Part shown: positions 13,327-28,935 of the stretch, piece after piece
How the letters are laid out: each line of letters starts with the position of its first letter
How positions within the stretch are numbered: the stretch's first letter is position 1
NCBI RefSeq assembly: GCF_024679095.1
Contig: NW_026111839.1
Coordinates: forward strand, 62,001 to 126,000
DNA from: Eriocheir sinensis
Lineage: Eukaryota; Arthropoda; Malacostraca; Decapoda; Varunidae
Direction: 5' to 3'
DNA length: 64,000 bases
Notes under the pieces: generated by a model
Database searches by the model: none
Told to the model about the DNA's origin: nothing
What the model saw: only the letters and a program-made list of their open reading frames with translations
Made by a program: the position numbers and the translations under genes

Positions 13327-16300
13327 CTTCGTATTTACTTCATTTTATGTGTATTTTGTATATTTATTTTCATAGAAATCTACGTTATTTTATGTGTATT
13401 CGTATATATATTTTGAAAAAAATTTACATGGTTTTATATGTATTTTGCATATCTATTTCAATAAAAATTTACCTTATTGTATGTGCATTTTGTATATTTA
13501 TTTTAATACAAATTTAAATATTTTATGTGTGTCTTGGTATAAATATTTTTATAAAAAATGCGTTATTTTATGGGTATTTTGCATCTTAATTTTCATACAA
13601 ATTTACATTATTTTATTAATATTCTGTGTATTTATTTTGATACGATTTTATATTATTCTATTTGTGTTTTGTATATATTTTTTTATACATATTTACATTA
13701 TTTAATGTGTATTTTTTATATATATTTTATACAAATTTACGTTATTTTAAGTGTATTTCTTTATATTTTTTCATTCAAATTTACATTATTTTATGTGTAT
13801 TTTGTAAATGTATTTCAATACAAATTTACCTAATTTTATGTGTATTTTGTATATTTATTTTCATAGAAATTAAAATTATTTTTGTGTATTTTTGTATATA
13901 GTTTTATACAAATTTAGGTGATTTCATGTGTATATTGTATATCTATTTTAATACAAATACACATTCTTTTATTGATATTTTGTTTATTTATTTTGACGCG
14001 AATTTACATTATTTAATGTGTATTTTATATATATATTTTTATACGTGTTTACATCATTTGATGTGTATTTTGTATATATATTTCTATAGAAATCTACGTG
14101 ATTTATGAGTATTCGTATATAGATTTTGAAATAAATTTACACTGTTTTATGTGTATTTTGCTTATTTTTTCAATACAAATTTACCTTATTGTATATGCAT
14201 TTTGTATATTAATTTTAATACAAATTTAAATATGCTATTTGTATTTTTGTATATTTTTATAAAAATATGCTTTATTTTATGGGTATTTTGCATTTTTATT
14301 TTCATACAAATTTACATTATTTTATATATATTCTGTTTATTTTTTTTTAAACAATTTTACATTATTGTATGTGTATTTTGTATATCTATTTTTATACGTA
14401 TTTACTTAATTTTATGTGTATTTTGTATATATATTTTTATAGAAATCTACGTTTTTTTATTTGTATTCGTATATATATTTTGAAACAAATTTACATTGTT
14501 TTATATGTATTTTTGCATATCTCTTTCAATACAAATTTACCTTATTGTATGTGCATTTTGTATATTTATTTCAATGCAAATTTAAATATTTTATGTGTAT
14601 TTTGGTATATATATTTTTATAAGAAATGCGCTATTTTATGGGAGTTTTGCATCTTTATTTTCACACAAATTTACATTATTTTATTAATATTCGGTGTATT
14701 TATTTTGATACGATGTTACATTATTCTATTTGTTTTTTGTATATACTTTTTTATACATATTTACATTATTTAATGTGTATCTTGCATATATTTTATACAA
14801 ATTTATTATCTATTATCTATTTTCATACAAATACACATTCTTTTCATGATATTTTGTTTATTTATTTTGACACGAATTTACATTATTTGATATGTATTTT
14901 GTATATATTTTTATACGTATTTACATAATTTCATATGTATTTTGTATATATATTTCTATAGAAATCTACTTTATTTTATGTGTATTCGTATATATATTTT
15001 GAAACAAATTTACATTGTTTTATATGTATTCTTGAATATCTCTTGCAATACAAATTTACCTTACTGTATATGCATTTTGTATATTTATTTCAATACAAAT
15101 TTAAATATTTTATGTGTATTTTGGTAAATATATTTTTATAAAAAATGCGATAATTTTTTGGGAATTTTGCATCTTTATTTTCATATAAATTTACATTATT
15201 TTATTGATATTCTGTGTATTTATTTTGATACGATTTTACATTATTCTATTTGTTTTTTGTATATATATTTTTTATACACATTTACATTATTTAATGTGTA
15301 TCTTGCATATATATTTTATACAAATTTACGTTATTTTAAGTGTATTTGTTTATATATTTTCATTCAAATTTACATTATTTGATGTGTATTTTGTATATGT
15401 ATTTCAATACAAATTTACCTAATTTTATGTGTATTTTGTATATTTCTTTTCTAACAAATTTAAATTATTTTTGTGTATTTTTGTATATAGTTTTATACAA
15501 ATTTAGGTTATTTTATGGACGCATTTACATTATTTAGTGTGTGTTTTGTATATATATTTTTTTGCAAATTTACTTTATTATATGTGCATTTTTGTACATA
15601 TATTTTTATAGAAATTTGCGTTATTTGTATATGTTTTCTCATACAAATTTACATTATTTTATTACAATTTTGTTTATTTATTTTGATACGAATGACTTGA
15701 TTATTTGTGTATTTTGTAAATATTTTTTTATACGTATTTACAACTTAATGTGTATTTTGTTTATATATTTTTTTACAAATTTACGTTATTATATGTGTAT
15801 TTGAAAAAAATATTTTGAAACGAATTTACTTTATTTTATGTATTTTGTATATTTCAATTCAAATTTAGCTTATTTTGTGTGTATTTTGTATATCTATTTT
15901 CATACAAATTTAATTACTTCTGTGGATTTTTGAATATAGTTTTATACAAATTTACGTTATTTTATGTGCATTTTGTATATTTATATTTATACAAATACAC
16001 ACTCTCTTATTGGTATTTTGTTTATTTATATTTATACGAATTTACATTATTTTATGTGTATTTTGTATACATTTTTGATTCGTATTTACTTAATTTTATT
16101 TGTATTTTGTATATATATATTTATAGAAATCTACGTTATTTTATATGTATTCGAATATATATTTTGAAACAAATTTACATTGTTTTATATGTATTTTGCA
16201 TATCTATTTCAATACAAATTTACATTATTGTATTTGCATTTTGTATATTTATTTTGATACAAATTCAAATATTTTATGTGTATTTTGGTATATATAATTT

Positions 16301-17386
16301 TATAAAAAATACGTTATTTGATGGGTATTTTGCATCTTTATTTTCATACAAATTTACATTATTTAATTAATATTATGTTTATTTTTTTTGTTACGATTTT
16401 ATATTATTCTATTTGTTTTTTGTATATATTTTTTTTTATACATATTTACATTATTTAATGTGTATCTTGCATATATATTTCATACAAATTTATTATCTAT
16501 TATTTATTTTAATGAAAATAAACATAATTTTCATGATATTTTGTTTATTTATTTTGACACGAATTTAGCTAGATATGTATTTTGTATATATTTTTATACG
16601 TATTTACATAATTTCATGTGTATTTTGTATATATATTTCTATAGAAATCTACGTTATTTTATGTGTATTCGTATATATATTTTGAAACAAATTAGCTTTG
16701 TTTTATATGTATTTTTGAATATCTCTTTCAATACATATTTACCTTACTGTATATGCATTTTGTATATTTATTTCAATACAAATTTAAATATTTTATGTGT
16801 ATTTTGGTATATATATTTTTATAAAAAATGCGCTATTTTATGGGAATTTTGCATCTTTCTTTTCATACAAATTTACATGATTTTATTGATATTCTGTGTA
16901 TTTATATTGATAGGATTTTACATTATTCTATTTCTTTTTTGTATATATTTTTTTATACACATTTACATTATTTAATGTGTATCTTGCATATATATTTTAT
17001 ACAAATTTACGTTATTTTAAGTGTATTTGTTTATATATTTTCATTGAAATTTACATTATTTTATGTGTATTTTGTATATGTATTTCAATACAAATTTACC
17101 TAATTTTATGTGTATTTTATATATTTATTTTCATACAAATTTTAAATATTTTTGTGTATTTTTGTATATAGTTTTATAGAAATTTAGGTTATTTTATGTA
17201 CGCATTTACATTATTTAATGTGTGTTTTGTAAATATATTTTTATGCAAATTTACTTTATTTTATGTGCATTTTTGTACATATATTTTTTTAGAAATTTGC
17301 GGTATTTTATGTGTATTTGTATATGTTTTCTCATTCAAATTTACATTATTTTATTGCTATTTTGTTTATTTATTTTGATACGAATG
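13327..17386 (+). repeat. Satellite block 13, forward, long
   Basis: The second longest uninterrupted forward block. Landmark monomers near 13560, 14271, 14630, 15148, 16311 and 16829 give spacings of about 711, 359, 518, 1163 and 518, which shows the set of higher-order lengths well. About 13.33-14.45 kb is directly repeated at 62.4-64.0 kb. It ends in junction type A (about 17377-17396). Confidence 0.9.
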
Positions 17387-17396
17387 AAAATAGATA
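17377..17396. repeat. Junction type A, copy 3
   Basis: The same text as copy 2, with several hundred bases shared on both sides. Confidence 0.83.
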
Positions 17397-17803
17397 TACA
17401 AAATATACATAAAATAAAATAAATTTGTATTGTAATATATATACAAAATACATAAAGTAATGTAAATTTGTATCAAAATATTTTAACAGATGCGCATAAA
17501 ATAACGTAAATTTGTTTTAAAACATACAAAATACACATTAAATAATGTAAATATGTATAAAAAAAATATATACAAAACACAAATAGAATAATGTAAAATC
17601 GTATCAAAATAAATACACAGAATATTAATAAAACAATGTAAATTTGTATGAAAATAAAGATGCAAAATACCCATTAAATAACGCATTTCTTTTATAAAAA
17701 TATATATACCAAAATACATATGAAAAAATTAATTTGTATTAAAACAAATATACAAAATACATACAATAAGGTAAATCTGTATTGAAATAGATATGCAAAA
17801 TAC
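17387..17803 (-). repeat. Satellite block 14, reverse, short
   Basis: Nine or so reverse monomers, near-identical by eye to 12303-12660, so junction A and its right flank are one duplicated segment. The block ends at the near-palindrome CAAAATACATATGTGCATTT (from about 17796). Confidence 0.87.
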
Positions 17804-20388
17804 ATATGTGCATTTTGTATATTAATTTTAATACAAATTTGAATATTCTATGTTTATTTTCGTATATGTATTTTTTTTTTAAATATGCTTTATTTTATGG
17901 GTATTTTGCATTTTTTTTCATACAAATTTACATTATTTTATTGATATTCTGTGTATTTATTTTGATATGATTTTACATTATTCTATGTGTATTTTGTATA
18001 TATATTTTATATAAAATATACGTTATTTTATGTGTATTTGTTTTCATTTCATACAAATTTGCATTATTTTATGTGTTTTGTGTACATGTATTGAAATACA
18101 AATTTAACTAGTTATATGTGTATTTTGTATATCTATTTTTTATGTATATTTTCATAGAAATTTACTCTTTTATGAGTATACGTATATATATTTTCATACA
18201 AATTTACATTATTGATGTGTATTTTGCATATCTATTTCAATACAAATTTACTTTATTGTACGTGCATTTTGTATATTTATTTTAATACAAATTTAATTAT
18301 TTTATATGTATTTTTGTATATATATTTTTATGCAAATATGCGTTATTATATGGATATTTTGCATTTTTATTTTCATACAAATTTACATTATTTTATTGAT
18401 ATTCTCTTTATTTATTTTGATACGTTATTTTATTGTGTGTATTCGTATATATTTTGATACAAATTTTATAGAAATTCTTGTTATTTAATGTGTATTTGTA
18501 TATATGTATTTTGATACAAATTTATATTATTTTATGTGTATTTTTACATATATTTCATTACAAATTTACCATATTTTATGTTTATTTTGTATATTTATCT
18601 CATTCAATTTTAAATTATTTTATGTGAATATTTTTATTTGTATTTAGGTTATTTTATGTGTATTTTCTATATACATTTTCATCCAAAATTACATTATTTT
18701 ATTGGTATTTTCTTAATTTAATTCGATACGAATTTAGATTATTTCATAGGTATTTTGTATACATATTTTTATACTCTTATTTTTTTTATACTCATATTTT
18801 TATGCAAATTTATTTGATGTGCATTTTTGTACATATATTTTCATAGAAATTTGCGTTATTTTATGTGTTTTATGTATATGTTTTTTCATACAAATTTATA
18901 TTATTTCATTGGTATTATATTTATTTATTTTGATACGAATTACATGATTATATGTGTATTTTGTACATATTTTTTATACGTATTTACATTATTTCATATG
19001 TATTTTGTTAATATATTTTTATACAAATTTACGTTATTATATGTGTATTTGTATAAATATTTTGATACAAATTTACTTTATTTTATGTATTTTGTATATA
19101 TATATTTCAATTCAAATTTAGCTTATTTTGTGTGTATTTTGTATATCTATTTTCATACAAATTTAATTACTTTTGTGTATTTTTGTATATAGTTTTATAT
19201 AAATTTACGTTATTTTATGTGTATTTTGAATATTTATATTAATATAAATACACATTTTTTTATTGGTATATTGTTTATTTATTTTGATACGAATTTACAT
19301 TAAATTATGTGTATTTTGTATACATTTTTTATACGTATTTACCTGATTTTATGTGTATTTTGTATATATATTTTTATAGAAATCTACGTTATTTTATGTG
19401 TATTCGTATATATATTTTGAAACAAATTTAGATTGTTTTATATGTATTTTGCATATCTATTTCAATACAGATTTACCTTATTGTATGTGTATTTTGTATA
19501 TTTATTTTAATACAAATTAATTTTTTTGTGAATTTTTGTAAATATATTTTTTATAAAAAAATGCTTTATTTTATTGGTATTTTGCATCTTTATTTTCATA
19601 CAAATTTACATTATTTTATTAACATTCTGTGTATTTTTTTTATACGATTTTACATTATTCTATTTGTGTTTTGTATATATATTTTTTTATACATATTTAC
19701 ATTATTTAATGAGTATTTTGTATATATATTTTATACAAATTTACGTTAATTTAAGTGTATTTGTTTATATATTTTCATTCAAATTTACATTATTTTATGT
19801 GTATTTTGTATATGTATTTCAATACAAATTTACCTAATTTTATGTGTATTTTGTATATTTATTTTCATACAAATTTAATTTATTTTTGTGTATTTTTATA
19901 TATAGTTTTATACAAATTTACGTTATTTTATATGTATTTTATATATGTATTTTCATACAAATACACATTCTCTTATTGATATTTTCCTTATTTATTTTGT
20001 CACGAATTTACATTATTTAATGTGTATTTTGTATATATATTTTTATACGTATTTACATCATTTCATGTGTATTTTGTATATATATTTCTATAGAAATCTA
20101 CGTTATTTTAAGTGTATTCGGATATATATTTTGAAACAAATCTTCATTATTTTATGTGTATTTTGTATATATATTTCATTACAAATTTGCCTTATTTTAT
20201 GTTTATTTTTATATCTATTTTCATTCAAATTCAAATTATTTTATGTGTATATATTTATTTGTATATACGTTCTTTTATGTGTATTTTCTATATATATTTT
20301 CATTCAAAATTACATTATTTTATCGGTATTTTGTTCATTTTTTTCGATACGAATTTAGATTATTTCATGTGTATTTTCTATACATATA
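17804..20388 (+). repeat. Satellite block 15, forward
   Basis: Forward monomers. From about 18.66 kb on, this is the first copy of a macro-unit of about 3.6 kb that repeats at 22.2 kb. Specific shared variants include the AATTCGATACGAATTTAGA monomer (18720), a TATTTAATTAATTTT-like short monomer, and the run of forward monomers ending in junction B at 20379-20398. Confidence 0.88.
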
Positions 20389-20398
20389 CATTTAGAGT
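20379..20398. repeat. Junction type B (forward to reverse), copy 1
   Basis: CTATACATATACATTTAGAG joins forward text ending in CATGTGTATTTT to reverse text starting AGTAAATTTCTACG. Confidence 0.85.
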
Positions 20399-21845
20399 AA
20401 ATTTCTACGAAAATATATATTCAAAATACATATAAAATTATGTTAATAAGTATAAAAATATATATATCAAATACACCTAAAAAAATGAAAATTCGTATCA
20501 AAATAAATAAAAAAAATTCCGATAAAAGAACGTATATTTGTAGGAATACACATAAAATATATAAATTTGTATTGAAATAAATATACAAAATGCACATACA
20601 ATAATGTAAACTTGTATTGAAAGAGATATGCAAAAATACATATAAAACAATGTAAATTTGTTCAAAATATATATACGAATACACATAAAATAACGTGGAT
20701 TTCTATAAAAATATATATACAAAATACACATAAAATTAAGTAAATACGTATAAAAAAATGTATACAAAATACACATAAAATAATGTAAATTCGAATCAAA
20801 ATAAATAAATAAAATACCAATAAAAGACTGTGTATTTGTATAAATATAAATATACAAAATACACACAAAATATACATAAAATAAGGTAAATTTGTAATGA
20901 TATATATGTACAAAATACACATAAAATAATGTAAATTTATATGAAAATATATACAAATACACATAAAATACCATGATTTTGTATAAAAATATATATTCAA
21001 AATAAATATTAAATAATGTAAATGCGTATAAGAAAATATATATACAAAGTACATATAAAATAATTTAAATTCGTATCAATATAAATCAACAAAACACCAA
21101 TAAAATAATATATATTTGAATGAAAATAGATTTACAAAATACACATAACATAACTAAAATTTGTATTAAAATATATACAAAAATACATAGAAATAATTTG
21201 AGTTTGTATGAAAAAAGATATACAAAATACGCATAAAACTAGCTAAATTTCTTTTGAAATATATATACAAAATACCCATAAAATATTGTAAATTTGTGTC
21301 AAAATATATAAACAAATACATAAAATAACGTAAATTTGTATGAAAATAATATACAAACTACACATAGAATAATGTTAAATCGTATCGATATGAATGAGCA
21401 GATTATCAATAAAATAATGTAAATTTGTATGAAGATAAAGATGCAAAATACCCATGAAATAAAGCATATTTTTATATAAATACATATACAAAAATACACA
21501 TAGAATAATTAAATTTGTATTAAAATTAATGTACAAAATGCATATACAAAAAAGTAAATTTGTATTGAAAAAATATGCAAAATACACATAAAAGTGTAAA
21601 TTTGTTTCAAAATCTATATAAGAATACACATAAAATAACGTAGATTTCTATAGAAATATATATACAAAATACACATGAAATGATGTAAATACGTATAAAA
21701 ATTTATATACAAAATACACATTAAATAATGTAAACTCGCGTCAAAGTAAATAAACAAAATATCAATAAAAGAATGTGTATTTGTATGAAAATAGATATAC
21801 AAAATACACATAAAATAACCTAAAATTGTATAAAAATATATTATA
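20389..21845 (-). repeat. Satellite block 16, reverse
   Basis: The reverse arm of the first 3.6 kb macro-unit, between junction B (about 20390) and junction C (about 21846). It is repeated directly at 23974-25402 with small indels. Shared rare variants include GATATGAATGAGCAGATTATC near 21389 and 24970. Confidence 0.88.
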
Positions 21846-21862
21846 TTATATATTTTTTTATT
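21830..21862. repeat. Junction type C (reverse to forward), copy 1
   Basis: An inverted-repeat core with arms ATAAAAATATAT and a near-complement ATATATTTTTTTAT around an 8-base centre. One arm has two extra T. It joins reverse monomers on the left to forward monomers on the right. Confidence 0.85.
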
Positions 21863-23973
21863 GAAATTTGCGATATTTATGTGTATTTTGTATATGTTTT
21901 CTCATACAAATTTACATTATTTTATTGGTATTTTGTTTATTTATTTTGATACGAATTTATATTATTTTATATGTACTTTGTATATATATTTTTATACGCA
22001 TTTACATTATTTGATATTTATTTTGAATATATATCTTTATACAAATTCATGGTATTTTATGTGCATTTGGGTATATATTTTCATATAAATTTACATTATT
22101 TTATGTGTATTTTGTACATATATTTCATTACAAATTTACCTTATTTTATGTTTATTTTGTATATTTATTTCATTTAATATTAAATTATTTTATGTGTATA
22201 TTTGTATTTGTATTTAGGTTATTTTATGTGTATTTTCTATAATATTTTCATCCAAAAAATTACATTATTTTATTGGTATTTTGTTAATTTAATTCGATAA
22301 GAATTTAGATTATTTCATAGGTATTTTGTATACATATTTTTATACGCATTTACATTATTTAATCTGTGTTTTGTATATATATTTTTATGCAAATTAATTT
22401 TTTGTGCATTTTTGTACATATATTTTCATAGAAATTTGCGTTATTTTATGTGTTTTTTGCATATGTTTTTTCATTCAAATTTATATTATTTCATTGGTAT
22501 TTTGTTTATTTATTTTGATACGAATTACATGATTATATGTGTATTTTGTGCATATTTTTTATACGTATTTACATTATTTAATGTGTATTTTGTTTATATA
22601 TTTTTATACAAATTTACGTTATTATATGTGTATTTGTATAAATATTTTGATACAAATTTACTTTATTTTATGTATTTTGTATATATATATTTCAATTCAA
22701 ATTTAGCTTATTTTGTGTGTATTTTGTATATCTATTTTCATACAAATTTAATTACTTTTGTGTATTTTTGTATATAGTTTTATATAAATTTACGTTATTT
22801 TATGTGTATTTTGTATATTTATATTAATACAAATACACATTTTTTTATTGGAATATTGTTTATTTATTTTGATACGAATTTACATTAAATTATGTGTATT
22901 TTGTATACATTTTTTATACGTATTTACCTCATTTTATGTGTATTTTGCATATATATTTTTATGGAAATCTACGTTATTTTATGTGTATTCGTATATATAT
23001 TTTGAAACAAATTTACATTGTTTTATATGTATTTTGCATATCTATTTCAATACAGATTTACCTTATTGTATGTGTATTTTGTATATTTATTTTAATACAA
23101 ATAAATTTTTTTATGTGTATTTTTGTAAATATATTTTTATAAAAAAAATGCGTTATTTTATTGGTATTTTGCATCTTTATTTTCATACAAATTTATATTA
23201 TTTTATTAAACTTCTGTGTATTTTTTTTTATACGATTTTACATTATTCTATTTGTGTTTTGTATATATATTTTTTATACATATTTACATTATTTTATGAG
23301 TATTTTGTATATATATTTTACAATATATAAATTTACGTTATTTGAAGTGTATTTGTTTATATATTTTCATTCAAATTTACATTATTTTATGTGTATTTTG
23401 TATATGTATTCAATACAAATTTACCTAATTTTATGTGTATTTTGTATATTTATTTTCATACAAATTTAATTTATTTTTGTGTAATTTTATATATAGTTTT
23501 ATACAAATTTATGTTATTTTAAGTGTATTTTATATATGTATTTTCATACAAATACGCATTCTCTTATTGATATTTTCCTTATTTATTTCGTCACAAATTT
23601 ACATTATTTAATGTGTATTTTGTATATATATTTTTATACGCATTTACATCATTTCATTTGTATTTTGTATATATATTTCTATAGAAATCCACGTTATTTT
23701 AAGTGTATTCGTATATATATTTTGAAACAAATCTTCATTATTTTATGTGTATTTTGTATATATATTTCATTACAAATTTGCCTTATTTTATGTTTATTTT
23801 TATATCTATTTTCATTCAAATTCAAATTATTTTATGTGTATATATTTATTTGTATAGACGTTCTTTTATGTGTATTTTATATATATTTTAATTCAAATTA
23901 CATTATTTTATCGATATTTTCTTCATTTTATCGATACAATTTAGATTATTTCATGTGTATTTTCTATACATAT
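21846..23973 (+). repeat. Satellite block 17, forward
   Basis: The forward arm of the second 3.6 kb macro-unit, between junction C (21830-21862) and junction B (23964-23983). It follows the monomer order of block 15 with an offset of about 3585 bases over 18.7-20.4 kb. Confidence 0.88.
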
Positions 23974-23983
23974 ACATATAGAG
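23964..23983. repeat. Junction type B, copy 2
   Basis: CTATACATATACATATAGAG, one base from copy 1, lying about 3.58 kb further on. Confidence 0.87.
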
Positions 23984-25402
23984 TAAATTTCTATGAAAAT
24001 ATATATTCAAAATACATATAAAATTATGTAAATAAGAATAAAAATATATATATCAAATACACCTAAAAAAAAAAAAATTCGTATCAAAAAAAAAAAAAAA
24101 TTCCGATAAAAGAACGTATATTTGAAGGAATACATAAAATATTTAAATTTGTATTGAAATAAATATACAAAATGCACATACAATAATGTAAACTTGTATT
24201 GAAAGAGAGATGCAAAAATACATATAAAACAATGTAAATTTGTTCAAAATATATATACGAATACACATAAAATAACGTGGATTTCTATAAAAATATATAT
24301 ACAAAATACACAAAAAAATTAAGTAAATACGTATAAAAAATGAATACAAAATACACATAAAATAATGTAATTTCGAATCAAAATAAATAAACAAAATACA
24401 AATAAAAGAATGTGTATTTGTATAAATATAAATATACAAAATACACATACAAAATATACATAAACTAAGGTAAATTTGTAATGATATATATGTACAAAAT
24501 ACACATAAAATAATGTAAATTTATATGAAAATATATACAAATACACATAAAATTCCATGAATTTGTATATTTGTATTCAAAATAAATTTTAAATAATGTA
24601 AATGCGTATAAAAAAATATATATACAAAGTACATATAAAATAATGTAAATTCGTATCAATATAAATCAACAAAACACCAATAAAATAATATATATTTGAA
24701 TGAAAATAGATTTACAAAATACACATAACATAACTAAAATTTGTATTAAAATATATACAAAAATACATAGAAATAATTTGAGTTTGTATGAAAATAGATA
24801 TACAAAATACGCATAAAACTAGTTAAATTTCTTTTGAAATATATATACAAAATACCCATAAAATATTGTAAATTTGTGTCAAAATATATAAACAAATACA
24901 CATAAAATAACGTAAATTTGTATGAAAATAATATACAAAATACACACAGAATAATGTCAAATCGTATCGATATGAATGAGCAGATTATCAATAAAATAAT
25001 GTAAATTTGTATGAAAATAAAGATGCAAAATACCCATGAAATAAAGCATATTTTTATATAAATACATATACAAAAATACACATAGAATAATTAAATTTGT
25101 ATTAAAATTAATATACAAAATGCATATACAATAAAGTAAATTTGTATTGAAAAAATATGCAAAATACACATAAAAGTGTAAATTTGTTTCAAAATCTATA
25201 TAAGAATACACATAAAATAACGTAGATTTCTATAGAAATATATATACAAAATACACATTAAATAATGTAAATTCGCGTCAAAATAAATAAACAAAATATC
25301 AATAAAAGAATGTGTATTTGTATGAAAATAGATATACAAAATACACATAAAATAACCTAAAATTGTATAAAACATTTTAAACATGTATAAAAATATATTA
25401 TA
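23974..25402 (-). repeat. Satellite block 18, reverse
   Basis: The reverse arm of the second macro-unit. It contains two A-runs near 24064-24103 (about 13 and 15 bases) where block 16 has shorter runs, which suggests slippage. It is also the mirror of 27.65-28.93 kb. A local variation near 25376 adds a short palindrome, AACATTTTAAACATGT, just before junction C. Confidence 0.88.
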
Positions 25403-25418
25403 TTATATATATTTTTAT
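25387..25418. repeat. Junction type C, copy 2
   Basis: A 32-bp core with perfect 12-bp arms (ATAAAAATATAT and ATATATTTTTAT). It is the mirror-image form relative to the copy at 27.6 kb, and is followed by TTTTTATTGAAATTTGC. Confidence 0.88.
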
Positions 25419-25650
25419 TGAAATTTGCAATATTTATGTGTATTTTGTATATGTTTTCTCATACAAATTTTCATTATTTTATTGGTATTTTGTTGATTTA
25501 TTTTGATACGAATTTACATTATTTTATACGTACTTTGTATATATATTTTTATACGCATTTACATTATTTGATATTTATTTTGAATATATATCTTTATACA
25601 AATTCATGGTATTTTATGTGCATTTGTATATATATTTTCATATAAATTTA
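25403..25650 (+). repeat. Satellite block 19, forward, short
   Basis: Five forward monomers after junction C (25387-25418), matching the start of block 17. The block breaks off at ATATAAATTTACATACACAT (about 25643-25662), where reverse text begins. Confidence 0.86.
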
Positions 25651-27648
<1,998 letters not shown>

Positions 27649-28926
27649 TATAATATATTTTTATACATGTTTAAAATGTTTTATACAATTTTAGGTTATT
27701 TTATGTATATTTTGTATATCTATTTTCATACAAATACACATTCTTTTATTGATATTTGGTTTATTTATTTTGACGCGAATTTACATTATTTAATGTGTAT
27801 TTTGAATATAAATTTAATTATTCTATGTGTATTTTTGTATATGTATTTATATAAAAATATGCTTTATTTCATGGGTATTTTGCATCTTTATTTTCATACA
27901 AATTTACATTATTTCATTGATAATCTGCTCATTCATATCGATACGATTTGACATTATTCTATGTGTATTTTGTATATTATTTTCATATAAATTTACGTTA
28001 TTTTATGTGTATTTGTTTATATATTTTGACACAAATTTACAAAGTTTTATGGGTATTTTGTATATATATTTAAAAAGAAATTTATCTAGTTTTATGCGTA
28101 TTTTGTATATCTATTTTCATACAAACTCAAATTATTTCTATGTATTTTGTATATATTTTAATACAAATTTAGTTATGTGTATTTTGTAAATCTATTTTCA
28201 TTCAAATATATATTATTTTATTGGTGTTTTGTTGATTTATATTGATACGAATTTACATTATTTTATGTACTTTGTATATATATTTTTATACATTTACATT
28301 ATTTAATATTTATTTTGAATATATATTTTATACAAATTCATGGTATTTTATGTATTTGTATATATTTATAAATTTACATTATTTTATGTGTATTTTGTAC
28401 ATATATATCATTACAAATTTACCTTATTTTATGTATATTTTGTATGTGTATTTTGTATACTTATATTTATACAAATACACATTCTTTTACTGATATTTTG
28501 TTTATTTATTTTGATTCGAATTTACATTATTTTATGTGTATATTGTATACATTTTTTATACGTATTTACTTAATTTTATGTGTATTTTGTATATATATTT
28601 TTATAGAAATCTACGTTATTTTATGTGTATTCGTATATATATTTAGAACAAATTTACATTGTTTTATATGTATTTTTGCATATCTCTTTCAATACAAGTT
28701 TACCTTATTGTATGTGCATTTTGTATATTTATTTCAATACAAATTTAAATATTTTATGTGTATTCCTACAAATATACGTTCTTTTATCGGAATTTTTTTT
28801 ATTTATTTTGATACGAATTTTCATTTTTTTAGGTGTATTTGATATATATATTTTTATACTTATACGTATACATAATTTTATATGTATTTTGAATATATAT
28901 TTTCATAGAAATTTACTCTATATGTA
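27649..28926 (+). repeat. Satellite block 21, forward
   Basis: Forward monomers between junction C (27633-27664) and junction B (28918-28935). The block is the mirror of block 18, including the rare CTGCTCATTCATATCGATAC variant near 27926. Near 27795 one higher-order unit is shortened: a monomer jumps from TTTTGAATATAAATTTAATT to a later type. Confidence 0.88.
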
Positions 28927-28935
28927 TATGTATAG
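28916..28935. repeat. Junction type B, copy 3, mirror form
   Basis: CTCTATATGTATATGTATAG, the exact reverse complement of copy 2, with the mirrored flanks AAATTTA on the left and AAAATACACATG on the right. Confidence 0.88.

Noticed and set aside
24064..24103. A-runs as retroelement tails or terminators
   Set aside because: The sister copy near 20480-20520 has the same monomers with shorter runs interrupted by other bases, so slippage explains them.
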